A DNA stretch of 64,000 nucleotides, taken from the NCBI GenBank assembly GCA_016713435.1, contig JADJPD010000001.1, forward strand, positions 1 to 64,000, read 5' to 3'. The translations under genes and the position numbers were made by a program. Positions 1-12,424 of this stretch are shown piece after piece; position 1 is the first letter of the stretch; each line of letters opens with the position of its first letter. The notes beneath the pieces are model-generated. The model did no database searches. It saw only the letters and a program-made list of their open reading frames with translations, and had not been told where the DNA came from. Source of the DNA: Gemmatimonadota bacterium. GTDB taxonomy: Bacteria; Gemmatimonadota; Gemmatimonadetes; Gemmatimonadales; GWC2-71-9.

Positions 1-1594
1 CGGTGCCCGGCGGCTCCACCCGCAGGCGGTAGTGCACGGCCGTGATGTAGAGCGTGCGCAGGTCGGCATCGCCCCAGGGGAAGTGGGCCACGTGCTCCGG
101 CAGCGTCACCGTGCCGAGGTGCCATGCATCAGGCGCCAGGATGTAGATCCCCTCGGGGCCGGCGGCGTGAGGTTGCGGGCATCCACCTTGTGAGCCCATC
201 CGAAAGCGTCATCTTCCGGGACGGTGCGGGTGATATCGACGCACACCCGCCCGTTGGCACCGTCCCGTCCTCCGCACGTCGTACCGCATGATCAGCCTCC
301 GTGCCGGGTCCCAGTTGTCCACTACAGCGTCCGATTATCCGGTGAGAAGGCGAGCCCGTTGGGGCTGCGCAGCTCCCGGGTGAGGAGCTTCAGGCGTCCG
401 TCCTCGAGCCGGTAGACCCCGCTCCAGGGCGTCTCCTTCGCGGGGTCCTCGAAGACCCGCGGCAGCCCGAATGGCGGGTCGGTGAAGTAGAGGCTCCCAT
501 CCGACCGGAAGACCAGGTCGTTGGGGCTGTTGAGGCGGCGCCCCTCGAAGTGATCGGCAAGCACCGTGAGCGCGCCGGTGCGCTCCACCCGCAGCACCCG
601 GCGGTGCCCGTGCTGGTTGATCAGCAGCCGCCCCTCCCGGTCGAGCGTCAGGCCATTCGAGCCCGGCTGGTGGTGGCGGCCGATGTCCACGCCGCGTAGC
701 CGCTCTTGGTGCGATACACGCTCACCTGGCCGTCGGGGCTCCAGCGATAGATCGTGTTGGTGTTGGGGTCGCTGAAGAGCAGGTAACCGCCCTCCGCCAC
801 CCACACCGGCCCCTCCACGAACTCGAAGCCGCCCGCGAGCCGCTCGGCCTGGACGCCGGGAGCCAGCACGTCATCGAGCCCGGGGGTCGAGCCGGGTGAT
901 GCGGGTGGCCACCGGCGTCCCGACGCGCGGCCCCGGGGGAAGGAGTCCAGCGTGGCGCTGCGGATCCAGATGAAGTTGGCCGGCGGATGCGACACCGGCG
1001 CATTCATCCCGAAGATCGCCAGCTGGAACTGCTGCCCCGGGCGGGCGTCGCGCGTGAGCACCACCCGGTTGGGGGCGTTGAAGCCCTTGACCAGCTGGCC
1101 GCCGGCCTGGCCGAGGACCAGCGGGAGCGTGCCGTTGACCCAGACCTCGGCGTAATCGTCCACGACCAGCTCGAAGACGATCGTCATGCCCGTCGGGTCG
1201 AGCGCGCCGACCCGGGCCGGGACGGTCACGTTGATGCGGTACCAGTTGAAGGAGAACCGGCCGTGCCCGCGGCGAACGGCGATCGACTCCGCGGGAATCA
1301 CCGGCCAGGCGCCGTCGTCGAACTCCGCCGGCCCGGCGTGGGGCGTGATGTCGTGGGTGCGGTTGGGCGGACCGCTGGCCCGCAGGTCCGGACCGGGCTC
1401 ACGGTGGTCCACCGCCACGAAGGCCGCGTCGCTGTAGCGCCAGCTGCCGCGCACCAGCGTTGTGCCGTCGCTGGTGCCCAGGTCGATGACGGCCACGGGC
1501 TTGCCGGAGGGGGCGTCACCGGTCACCTGGGCGCCCAGGCCGGCGGGGGGGGCACCACCGCCGGGACGGCCATGAGCAGGATTGGGTTGCGCAT
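1..1594 (-). CDS. SMP-30/gluconolactonase-family protein with N-terminal beta-sandwich region (3' end off window, frameshifted)
   Basis: Probably a secreted or periplasmic lactonase-like six-bladed beta-propeller. Translation of the minus strand gives SMP-30 hallmarks across three frames: FEFVEGPVWVAEGGYLLFSD near 770-830, SPNDLVFRSDGSLYFTDPPFG near 470-530, RSPNGLAFSPD near 350, and a C-terminal WGDADLRTLYITA near 30-85, so the gene runs off the left edge. The first ~200 residues (about 950-1500) look like a galactose-binding-type sandwich (DDYAEVWVNG) as in sugar-binding modules. The ATG at 1594 follows the upstream gene's TAG by 3 bp, so they are co-transcribed. Frame changes near 200-330, 690 and 1540 (a G run) break it; sequencing error or decay cannot be separated here. 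Substrate unknown. Confidence 0.75.
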
Positions 1595-1597
1595 GGC

Positions 1598-2465
1598 TAC
1601 CGCACCTTGACCACGTAGTAGGTGAGCGGGCCCTGCACCTCCCTGGAACCAGTGCGGGGTGCCGTTCGGGACGGTGATCACGTCGCCCCGGCCAATGCGG
1701 CGGGACTGGCCGCCGTCGATGGCGTCGCCGCGGACCTCGTTGGGCTCGGTGGTCTTGCCGCCCACCACCGTCCCGCCGGTCACCAGCGTAGCCGAGCCGT
1801 CGAGCACGTAGATCACGTCGGTGTCGAGCGCGTGCACCTCCGCCTGGCCGGCCTTCTCGCGGCGGCTGGCGTGCACCATGTAGTTCCGCCCCGCGCCGTC
1901 GAGCAGCACGCTGCCGCGCTGGAAGGCGGCCCGGACCTCGTCCCGGCTGAAGTAGCTGACCTCCGGCTGGTGCATCGGGGCCGCCGCCGACACCCGGGCG
2001 GTCACGCCCGCCGCGCCGGCCAGCGCCACCTCCTCGTCCTCCTGCGCGCTCGCGGCGCCGCTCACGCCCACCGCGCCCACGATCTCGCCGTCGAGCACGA
2101 TCGGCACGCCCCCCGATCAGCGGGGTGAAGTCCACCGTCGTCATGGCGGTGCGGCCCTTGTTGATCAGCTCCTCGAACACCCGGGTGGGCTTCTTGAACA
2201 GCGCGGCCGTCCGCGCCTTGCCGATGGAGATGGTGGCGCCGGCGGCGAAGGTGCCGTCGAGCCGCTCCAGCGCCATCAGGTGGCCGCCGTCATCCACCAC
2301 CGCGATGACGCCCGTCCCGGCGCGGGTGCGGGCAAAGGCCGCCGCCGCGATCACGTTGCGGGCACCCTCGAGGGTGAGGCTCCGGTGCTGGGCCACCTGG
2401 GCGGTGGCGGGGGTGGCCAGGCCGGCCACCACCAGGGCGAGCACGGCCAGTCGGGTCATGCGCAT
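1598..2465 (-). CDS. Secreted GlcG/HbpS-like domain fused to a cupin domain (frameshifted)
   Basis: The ATG at 2465 follows a GGGAGG ribosome site and starts a signal peptide (MRMTRLAVLALVVAGLATPA). A GlcG/HbpS-type domain follows (LEGARNVIAAAAFARTRAG, GVIAVVDDGGHLMALERLDG), the fold of haem-binding and glycolate-operon proteins. After a frame change near 2110 it continues IVLDGEIVGAVGVSGA, then a cupin (DVIYVLDGSATLVTGG, RGDVITVPNGTPHWFQ, metal-ligand-type histidines). A second indel near 1640 restores an ending LTYYVVKVR and TAG at 1598. The fusion suggests a periplasmic binding or sensing protein; the ligand is unknown. It lies directly upstream of the SMP-30 lactonase. Confidence 0.7.
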
Positions 2466-2531
2466 GGGGGATCCTCCCGGAAACACGACCGCCGGCCGGG
2501 GACGCCCGACCGGCGGTGTGCCAGTGACAGG

Positions 2532-2921
2532 TTACTTGACGATGGTGTCGAAGCTGGTCTCGCCCAGCAGCACTTCGGCGAAGGAGCACCACACCTGCAC
2601 CTTGGCCACGTCCTTGATGTAGGCCGGCAGGGTGAGCGTGCGGTTGGTCTTGTCGCCCTTGATGCGGAACTGGTTGAGGAGGTACGTGTTGCCCTTCGAG
2701 TCGACGATCTGCCAGCTCGGCGCCAGGGTGTCGGGGATGACGAAGTCATCGGACACCTTGAGCGAGATCCGGCCGGCGTCGACCGTGGCGGTGACGGTGC
2801 CGGTGTTGGCCTTGACGCCCATGAACGGCTTGCTGGTGAAGCTCTTCGGCGCGTAGGTGGCCGCGGTCGTCATCCCGACCAGGGTCACCAGCATCGCGAC
2901 AGCCGCGAACATCCTGCGCAT
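2532..2921 (-). CDS. Small secreted protein of unknown function
   Basis: 129 residues, intact. ATG at 2921 is preceded by GGAGG with good spacing. The N-terminus is a clear signal peptide (MRRMFAAVAMLVTLVGMTTAA). The mature part is beta-rich with no motif I recognise: VTATVDAGRISLKVSDDF and YIKDVAKVQVWCSFAEVLLG. It sits between the aquaporin and the GlcG-cupin gene in the same leftward operon. One of the few unbroken genes here. Exported; function not assignable. Confidence 0.7.
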   Translation of the reverse strand: MRRMFAAVAMLVTLVGMTTAATYAPKSFTSKPFMGVKANTGTVTATVDAGRISLKVSDDFVIPDTLAPSWQIVDSKGNTYLLNQFRIKGDKTNRTLTLPAYIKDVAKVQVWCSFAEVLLGETSFDTIVK

Positions 2922-3015
2922 TGCATCCTCCGGAGTGTGGTCTCGCACCGGCGCCGTGCCGGTGCCGCGTGGCCTGCACCGCGAGAATGCCGCTGCCCCC
3001 GGATCGGTTCCCGCC

Positions 3016-3796
3016 TCAGCCGGCGTGATGCTCGCAGAAGATGCAGCGCACCCCTCCACGTGGCTCAGCTTGGCGCACAGGCGCGCCCGCGGGCCCCGCA
3101 GGCGCAGGAACGCCTCCGCCGCGGCGAGCATTCCGAGCCCCGGCGCGAGGAAGTAGATCCACCACCCGGTCCAGGTGCCGGCGAACACCGCCGACCCCAC
3201 CGTGCGCGCCGGGTTCATGCTCATCCCGGAGTAGGGCGCCTCGACGGTGATGTACAGCCCCACCAGCACCGCCGCCACGCGCCGGTGTACCTGGCCAGCG
3301 CGGGCGTCGCCGCCACGTGCAGCACCACGAGCATCAGCACGAACGCGATCAGCAGCTCGGCCAGCAGCGCCACGAGCACGCCGGAGGGACCGGGCACCGT
3401 GACCACGTAGTTGACGGTCGGATCCGCCAGCCGCTCACCGAAGATGAGCGCCGCCACGCCCGTACCCGCCAGGGCGCCGGCGAACTGGGCCAGCACGTAG
3501 CCCGGCAGGTCACCCCGGGCCACCTTGCCCAGCCGGTAGAAGGTGAGCGTCACCACCGGGTTGAGGTGTGCCCCGGACCGCTGGCCCCAGGGGCCATAGA
3601 CGTTCACCGCGAGCGTCAGCGCCATCGCAAGGCCCATCGCCAGGTTCCGGGCGAACATCCCGGGCAGGCGCTGGACTACCGGTGAGCCGGGATGGAAGAA
3701 CAGCACCGCGAACCCGCAGGCCGACACCATGAACAGCCCGAGCCCGAACGCCTCCGCCAGGTATTCAGGCAGGTGGTCCCGCCACCGGGGCCTCAT
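3016..3796 (-). CDS. MIP-family aquaporin/glycerol channel (frameshifted)
   Basis: Inner-membrane channel for water or small neutral solutes. The ATG at 3796 overlaps the debranching-enzyme stop by 4 bp (ATGA). Hydrophobic helices and both NPA boxes are visible: HLNPVVT (first box changed to NPV, near 3560) and SMNPARTVGSA (second, near 3200). A frame change near 3280 separates TPALARYTGAW from VLVGLYITVEAPYSG, and another in a G run near 3050 must be corrected to give a C-terminus VRCIFCEHHAG and a stop at 3016. Without that correction the frame runs into the next gene. Water or glycerol selectivity cannot be told from sequence. Confidence 0.8.
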
Positions 3797-5723
3797 GGCC
3801 GGCCGGACGGCGGCGCCAGCACCACCCGGTCGAGCCGCAGCAGTTCGCCCAGGGACCAGGCCTGGAAGGGGCAGCCGCGTGGCGTGAACGGGGTGCTCGG
3901 CGTCGGCAATCTCCGCGAGGTGCCCGAGGCCAAGCCGCGTGAGCTGCCCCAGCAGCGGCTCGAGAAACCGGCCCCGCGCCTCGGCACGGGCGGCGGGCGT
4001 GTCGCCGCGCACCCGCACCCAGGCCTCGATGAAGGGGCCGGCGAGCCACGGCCAGACGGTCCCCTGGTGGTAGGCGCCGTCGCGCTCCACCGGCCCCCCG
4101 ACGTACCGGGGCCGGTACCCGGGCGTGTCGGGGGCCAGGCTGCGGAGGCCCATCGGTGTCCACAATCGCTCCTCCACCCCCTCCAGCAGCTGGCGGCCGC
4201 GCGCGGTGTCGAGCACGGGCCAGGGGAGTCCCCCGAGCGCCAGCACCTGGTTGGGACGGAAGGCATCATCGACCGCGCCGGGCACGTGGTCCGCGTCCAC
4301 CACGTCCGCCAGGTAGCCGCCCGGGAGCCAGAAGCGCTCACCGAAGGCCCTGGTCGCCCGCTCGGCGATGGGGCCCCAGCGCGCATCCGATGTAGCGCCG
4401 ATCCGCAGCGCGTTGATCCACAGCGCCTGGATCTCCACCGGCTTGCCGATGCGCGGCGTCACCACCCACTCGCCAACCCGGGCATCCATCCAGGTGAGCT
4501 GCACCCCCGGCGCTCCCGCGGCCAGCAGGCCATCCGCATCCATGCGGATGCCGTAGCGGGTGCCGCGCGCGTGGCCCTCGAGAATGGCCCCGACCGCGGT
4601 GAGCAGCCGCTGCCGCTCCGCGGCGGGCACCCGCCGGCGGGCCTCGAGGTATTCATGCACCGCCACCACGTACCAGAGCGAGGCGTCGACCGTGTTGAAC
4701 TCGGGCTGGTCGCCTCCCTCGACAAAGCGATTCGGCAGCATCCCCTCGGACACCTGGCCCGCCCACTCCCGCAGGATGTCGCGGGCATCGTCGAGCCGCC
4801 CGGTCGCCAGGCAGAGGCCCCGGAGGGCGATGAACGTGTCCCGCCCCAGTCCGTGAACCAGGGATACCCCGCGATGATCGTCTTCCCCGCCCCGCGACGC
4901 ACCAGGTACTGGTCGCCCGCGCGGACGAGCGGATCACCCAGCGCCCCGCGCCGGGTCGCCTCCGCGTCGATCAGCCGGGTGCCGAGGGTGGCGGCCCGGC
5001 TCCGCCCCGGCGCCACGTGGCCCCTCGATCCCCTCCGCGAGCAGCACCCAGACGGCCTCGCCGCCGGTGAGATCCCAGCACAGCTCCCCCGGCGACCAGA
5101 GGTCCATCCGGTGCTCGAAGCCGCGCTCCCGCTCCTCGGCGAGCAGGAAGTTGCGATACCACTGCGGGTCGTGCTGGTAGTCCGCCGCCGCGAGGCTCTG
5201 CACCGGCGGCAGCTGCGCATACGGCTGCCACCGCACCCGCTCGCCCTCGACCACGGCCTCGGCGCGGAGCGCCGGGTTCTCGTGATGCAGCGCATGGCTG
5301 TCGCGCCCCGAGAGCAGCGGACGCACGACGAGCCGCCCGCCGCGACCGGCGGCGTTCACCCGCCAGCGCAACACCGCCGCGGGCCGCTCGTGCGGCAGCA
5401 CCAGCTCCTGGGTGATCTCGACGTCGCCGGCGAGCCGCCACGTCCAGCGCGGCCAGGGGGCAGCCGCAAAGGCCGCCAGCCGTGTGGCCGTCGGGATGGA
5501 ACACCTCGGGCGCGTAGTGCTGGGTGGTCAGCGGGGTCCGGACACCCGCCCGCTCGTACCACGCCTCGAAGCCGTCCACCAGCACCGCGCGACGCGACGG
5601 CACCTCGACCGCCGGCGTGAGCACCCCGTGGTACCGCCGGGTGCGCCAGCCACCGACGGTCCCGCTCGCGAACCCACCGAGCCCGTCGGTCTCCAGCCAC
5701 TCCGCCTCGAGCGCGGGGATCAT
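3793..5723 (-). CDS. Glycogen-debranching-type amylo-alpha-1,6-glucosidase (frameshifted)
   Basis: Cytoplasmic enzyme likely removing alpha-1,6 branches of glycogen or a related glucan. The N-terminus (WLETDGLGGFASGTVGG, RRYHGVL) is the classic start of the GDE N-terminal domain. The C-terminal alpha/alpha barrel shows IIAGYPWFTDWGRDT (after frame correction), GMLPNRF, EFNTVDASLWYVVA, EIQALWINAL, RPNQVLAL and YHQGTVWPWLAGPF. Frame changes occur near 5420-5460, 5030, 4850 and 3880. ATG 5723 overlaps the SDR stop (ATGA), and its own stop overlaps the aquaporin start, so the three are translationally coupled. Together with the GH57 and GT genes nearby it indicates storage-glucan metabolism. Confidence 0.85.
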
Positions 5724-6524
5724 CCGCCCTCCTCGAAGCCGGGATAGAGCGTCATGCCCCGTCCACGAAGAGCGTGGTGCCGGTGACGTAGTCGGCCTGG
5801 TCGGAGACCAGCCAGGCGGCGGCGCGCCCCAGGTCCTCCGGCTCGCCGATGCGCCGGTACGGCACCAGCCGCATCAGGGCGGCATACGCCTCGGGCGTCT
5901 CCCAGGCGGCGCGGTTGATCGGCGTCCGGATGGCGCCCGGCGCCAGCCCCATCACCCGGATGCCCTCCGCGGCGTACTCCTGGGCAATGCTCTTCATCAG
6001 GAGGCTGACGCCCCCCTTGGAGGCGGCGTAGTTGGCGTGCCCGGCCCAGGGGATGACCTCGTGCACCGAGCTCACGCACAGGATCTTTCCCAGTGCCCGC
6101 GAGCGCGCCGGCTCCGGCCCGCGGCGCCGGAACTCACGCACCGCCTCCCGGGCGCAGAGGAACTGGCCCGTGAGGTTCACGTCGATCACCCGCTGCCACT
6201 GGGCCAGGGTCATGTCGTGCAGTGGCGCGTCCTGCTGCAGCCCCGCGTTGTTCACCAGGATATCGAGGCTCCCGAACGCCTCGCGGGCTCCCGCGAACAG
6301 AGCGACCACTTCGGCCTCGCGCCCCACGTCCGCCCGGAGGGCCACCGCGCGGCGGCCGCGGTCCCGGATCTGCCCCGCCACCGCCTCCGCCGCCTCCGCC
6401 GCGGAAGAGTAGTTGATGGCGACGTCGGCGCCGGCGTCCGCCAGCGCCAACGCGATCGCGCGACCGATCCCGGAGCTGGCCCCCGTGACCAGCGCCCGCT
6501 GGCCCTCCAGAGGGCGCCGGCGTC

Positions 6525-6538
<14 letters not shown>
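5720..6538 (-). CDS. Short-chain dehydrogenase/reductase (frameshifted)
   Basis: NAD(P)-dependent oxidoreductase with a Rossmann fold; glucose/sugar dehydrogenase-like by overall sequence, substrate not certain. Seen: cofactor motif [19 protein letters not shown] motif ([14 protein letters not shown]), catalytic Ser ([10 protein letters not shown]), YxxxK ([15 protein letters not shown]), and C-terminal [11 protein letters not shown]. One frame change near 6515 disrupts the N-terminus and one near 5755 the last codons. Start chosen at ATG 6538; an upstream in-frame ATG at 6568 is possible. It overlaps the GH63-like gene by 14 bp and the debranching gene by 4 bp. Confidence 0.85.
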
Positions 6539-9227
<2,689 letters not shown>

Positions 9228-9379
9228 GCCGCCTCCGCTTGCCTCGCGCCGCGCCCGGGCAACCTGCCCATGGCCGTGCGCGCTCAACGCCGGGGGGGCC
9301 CGGGGGGTTCCCGCTACCATCCCGCCGCGGCCGCTGTAGGTTAGGGGACCCTCTCCCTTCCCTCGACCGGACGACCCCC

Positions 9380-10186
9380 ATGATCCGGATCGTGCGCCGC
9401 GACACCGGGGCGCTGCTGCTCGAGACCGACACCGACACGCTCGCCGGCGTGTCGCTGCCGTATGCCGTCCTCCTGTATGCCGAGCTGCCCGGCGCGGACC
9501 TCACCGGCGCGCGGCTCCGCGGCGCCGACCTCTGCTCCGCCAACCTCGAGGGTGCCCGCCTCGACGGTGCCGACCTCCGGGGCGCGGACCTGAGCGGGGC
9601 CTGCCTGCGGGCGGCGAGCTTCGCCGGCGCGCGCCTCACCGACGCCCGGCTCCTCGGCACCGACCTGAGCGGCGCCAGCTTCCGCGGCGCGGACCTGGGT
9701 CGCACCAGCTTCAAGCTGGCGGGGGCCGCCACCGCACCCGCGGACTTCCGCGACGCGCGGATGCAGCGAAGCGGCCTCGACCATACCACCTTGGCCGGCT
9801 GCGATCTGTCCGGCGCGGATCTCTCGGAGGCTCACCTGGGGGGGGCCAACTGGGCGGGGGCCAACCTGCGGGGGGCGACGTTCAGGGGGGCGCTGCTGGA
9901 AGGGACCAACCTCGCCGGCGCGGACCTGACCCACGCCGACCTGACCCACGCCGTGCTGCACCGGGCCGACCTCACCGCGGCCCGGATGGCCGACGCCGCG
10001 CTGGGGCGCACCATCTTCGCCGCGGTGCCGAGCCTGCCGCTGGCGCTCGGGCTCGAGGCCACGAGCCACTCTGCCGATTCCTCGCTCGACCTCGCCACCC
10101 TGGCCGGGATCGCGCACGGCCTGCCCACCGCCTTCCTCGAGGGGATCGGCCTGGCGGAGGCGGTGCTGCGCCGCCTGGCCGACTAG
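9380..10186 (+). CDS. Pentapeptide-repeat protein
   Basis: 268 residues, starting [15 protein letters not shown]. From about residue 30 to 215 it is made of A(D/N)LxX pentapeptides ([20 protein letters not shown] and so on) that fold into a right-handed quadrilateral beta-helix, interrupted once around residues 110-130. The C-terminus is an alpha-helical cap ([20 protein letters not shown]). Such proteins include DNA-gyrase protectors (Qnr/MfpA type) and proteins of unknown role; nothing selects between these. Its 3' end overlaps the convergent anti-sigma gene by 4 bp. Intact and divergent from the carbohydrate operon. Confidence 0.85.
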   Translation: MIRIVRRDTGALLLETDTDTLAGVSLPYAVLLYAELPGADLTGARLRGADLCSANLEGARLDGADLRGADLSGACLRAASFAGARLTDARLLGTDLSGASFRGADLGRTSFKLAGAATAPADFRDARMQRSGLDHTTLAGCDLSGADLSEAHLGGANWAGANLRGATFRGALLEGTNLAGADLTHADLTHAVLHRADLTAARMADAALGRTIFAAVPSLPLALGLEATSHSADSSLDLATLAGIAHGLPTAFLEGIGLAEAVLRRLAD

Positions 10187-10452
10187 CCCGCGGCGTCCTT
10201 CCCGCCCTCGGCGGCCAGGCGCGCGGTGATGCGGGCCATCAGCCCGTCGGGCACGGCCAGCCGCTGCAGCTTCTGCCGCACGCCCTGCAGCACCCCCTGC
10301 TCGAACCGATACTCGGCGGCGCAGGCGGCACAGGTCTCCATGTGCGCCCGCACCAGGTGCAGTTCGTCCGGCGTCAGCTCCCGGTCGAGGTAGTCGTCGA
10401 GGCGCGCGAAGACCTCCTCGCAGGTGAAGCGATCGGGCGGATGGATGCTCAT
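10183..10452 (-). CDS. Zinc-finger anti-sigma factor
   Basis: 89 residues. The ZAS-type motif is visible (HLVRAHMETCAACAAEY: H-x3-H-x3-C-x2-C type), preceded by CEEVFARLDDYLDREL. No transmembrane helix, so it is a cytoplasmic anti-sigma of the soluble (RsrA/ChrR-like) class; zinc or redox sensing is possible. It overlaps the ECF sigma gene by 4 bp (ATGA), the usual arrangement for a cognate pair. Confidence 0.85.
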   Translation of the reverse strand: MSIHPPDRFTCEEVFARLDDYLDRELTPDELHLVRAHMETCAACAAEYRFEQGVLQGVRQKLQRLAVPDGLMARITARLAAEGGKDAAG

Positions 10453-11072
10453 GCGCCCTCGCTTCCCACGGCGGCCAGCGCGGCCACGATGCCCCGGTCC
10501 GCTGCCACCGCCCAGAGTGCCTGCTGCAGCATCCGCCGCCCGCGGTGCAGCCGCGACCGGACGGTCCCCACCGGGACACCCACCATCTCCGCGATCTCCT
10601 GGTAGGAGAAGTCCTGCATGAAATAGAGCGATGCCACGACCCGGTGCTCCTCCGGGAGCGCCGCGATCGCCGCCTCGACGTGCTCCGTCTCGAGCCGGCC
10701 CATTACTTCGGCCGCCGGGTCCTCGCTCCGCGCGTGCAGCCCCAGCGCCGCCGTCTGGCAGTACAGGTACAGCTCGGGCGTGTCATCGAGCGCCAGCTCC
10801 GTCCCCTGCCGCTTCTGCTTCCGGTACCGGCTGAAGTAGCAGTTGGTCAGGACCCGGAAGAACCAGGCGCGGAAGCTGCTCCCGGCCTGGAATGTGTGAA
10901 ATCCCCGGAAGGCGAGCAGCGCGGCCTCCTGCACCAGGTCCTCGGCATCCGCGGGATTCCGGGTGAACCGGAGGGCGGTCCCGTAGGCCGCGTCGAGGAC
11001 CGGCTCCAGCAGCGCCTCGAAGGTCGCCGCCGGGGCCGCCACCTCCGCGGTGCCCCCGTTCCGATCATCCAT
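10449..11072 (-). CDS. ECF RNA polymerase sigma factor
   Basis: 207 residues. Region 2 is seen as LRFTRNPADAEDLVQEAALLAF and SFRAWFFRVLTNCYFSRYRK; region 4 as ALPEEHRVVASLYFMQDFSYQEIAEMVG followed by the recognition helix VPVGTVRSRLHRGRR. No region 3, so group IV. It is expected to be held by the zinc anti-sigma encoded just downstream with 4-bp overlap. The 110-bp stretch between this start and the GH57 stop has no gene. Target promoters were not identified. Confidence 0.9.
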   Translation of the reverse strand: MDDRNGGTAEVAAPAATFEALLEPVLDAAYGTALRFTRNPADAEDLVQEAALLAFRGFHTFQAGSSFRAWFFRVLTNCYFSRYRKQKRQGTELALDDTPELYLYCQTAALGLHARSEDPAAEVMGRLETEHVEAAIAALPEEHRVVASLYFMQDFSYQEIAEMVGVPVGTVRSRLHRGRRMLQQALWAVAADRGIVAALAAVGSEGA

Positions 11073-11182
11073 ATCGTTGGCCGGTCATCGCTTGCAAGCC
11101 CTCATCAGGCAGCAGTCTCCCCCCGAGGCCCCGGGCCTCGAGTGGTAACGCTGGCGCGCCCCGGAAGGTTCCCCGGTGCCGG

Positions 11183-12424
11183 TCAGACCATGGCGGCCCG
11201 CCGGGCGGCGAGCATCCGGCGGCTGGCGAGCGCCGGCGGCGCGGCCTCCACCATGGGCACCGGGAGTGACTGTTCCAGGTCCTGCAGCACGTTCATGCAG
11301 GCCACGAAGGCGTCGTAGGGCGACTCGTACGGACTAAAGTACTTGTGGACGTCGCCGTCCGCGAACCACTTGGTGCACATGTAGTACAGGTGATCGCTGG
11401 TCGTGAGTCGGCGCCACCGTTCCTGCAGCGCCGGGTCGCGGGCGGCGAGGACCGCCTCGCGCATCCCGTAGATGCGCTGCTGTGCCGCCTCCTGCAGGCG
11501 GTTGCCGAGCCAGGCCGTGGTGTCCCGCTCCATGTCGGCCCAGGAGGTGGGCCGGGTGAAGGCGAGCGGCGCCACCGGCGCCCGCGCCGCCAGCGTGCCG
11601 GGATGGGCGAACGTGAGCCCCCGCCGCAGGCATTCCCACGGCCACTGGGCCAGGAACGCGAAGATGCCGGTGTCGGCCCACTGGTGCTCCCCGAAGGTCT
11701 CGTAGTCCACGTACAGGTGCACGCTGTCGCCGCCGCTGGCGGCGATCCAGTCGGCGTGCTTCTCCGCGGTGAGCGGCCAGCCGTCCCACGCCCGGTTGGA
11801 GAAGCGGAACCCGATGTCGTCGCTCAGCCGATAGTGGCGCGGCAGCAGGCGGAGGCCCGGCGCGGTGGTGGCGGCATAGACGTGGTTGGCCGAGCGCCAC
11901 CCGAGCACATGGTCGGCCCCCTCGACCATCACCCCCCGGAAGCCGAGCCGCGCGATCAGCGGCGCCAGGCCGTCCCAGTAGATCAGCTCGGTGTTGCGGA
12001 ACACCACGGGCCGCTGGCCGAAGTGGCGACCGATCGCGGCCCGGTGCCGCTCCACCTGCGCCACGAACTCCGCCTCGGAGGCGAGCGATGCCAGGCTGTG
12101 ATGATAGGTCTCGCCGAGCAGCTCGACCCCCCCGGTGGCCACCAGCTCCTGGAAGCTCTGCAACACCTCGGGCGCCCACGCCGCGAGCTGGTCCAGGAGG
12201 GTCCCGCTCAGGCTGAGCGCCAGCCGGAACTCCCCCTGCGACCGCCGGATCAGGTCCGCCAGCAGCCGGTTGGCCGGCAGGTAGCACTTCTCCGCCACCC
12301 GCCGGAGGAGGGCCCGATTCTGCTCAGTGTCGAAGTACTCGGCCCCGGTGCCGATGTCGAACAGGCCGTAGGGCCGCAGCCGGAACGGCTGGTGCACCTG
12401 GGCGTACAGGCAGATGGCGGTCAT
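11183..12424 (-). CDS. Glycoside hydrolase family 57 (alpha-amylase/glucanotransferase type)
   Basis: 413 residues, intact. N-terminus ICLYAQVHQPFRLRPYG is the GH57 start motif (HQPxR). GVELLGETYHHSLASL carries a conserved HH region; GLAPLIARLGFRGVMVEGAD and VHLYVDYETFGEHQW (likely catalytic acid region) follow. GH57 enzymes hydrolyse or transfer alpha-1,4-glucans; branching activity is possible but the typical longer AmyC domain is not evident. ATG at 12424 overlaps the glycosyltransferase stop by 4 bp, a translationally coupled pair for glucan or maltooligosaccharide metabolism. Confidence 0.85.
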   Translation of the reverse strand: MTAICLYAQVHQPFRLRPYGLFDIGTGAEYFDTEQNRALLRRVAEKCYLPANRLLADLIRRSQGEFRLALSLSGTLLDQLAAWAPEVLQSFQELVATGGVELLGETYHHSLASLASEAEFVAQVERHRAAIGRHFGQRPVVFRNTELIYWDGLAPLIARLGFRGVMVEGADHVLGWRSANHVYAATTAPGLRLLPRHYRLSDDIGFRFSNRAWDGWPLTAEKHADWIAASGGDSVHLYVDYETFGEHQWADTGIFAFLAQWPWECLRRGLTFAHPGTLAARAPVAPLAFTRPTSWADMERDTTAWLGNRLQEAAQQRIYGMREAVLAARDPALQERWRRLTTSDHLYYMCTKWFADGDVHKYFSPYESPYDAFVACMNVLQDLEQSLPVPMVEAAPPALASRRMLAARRAAMV

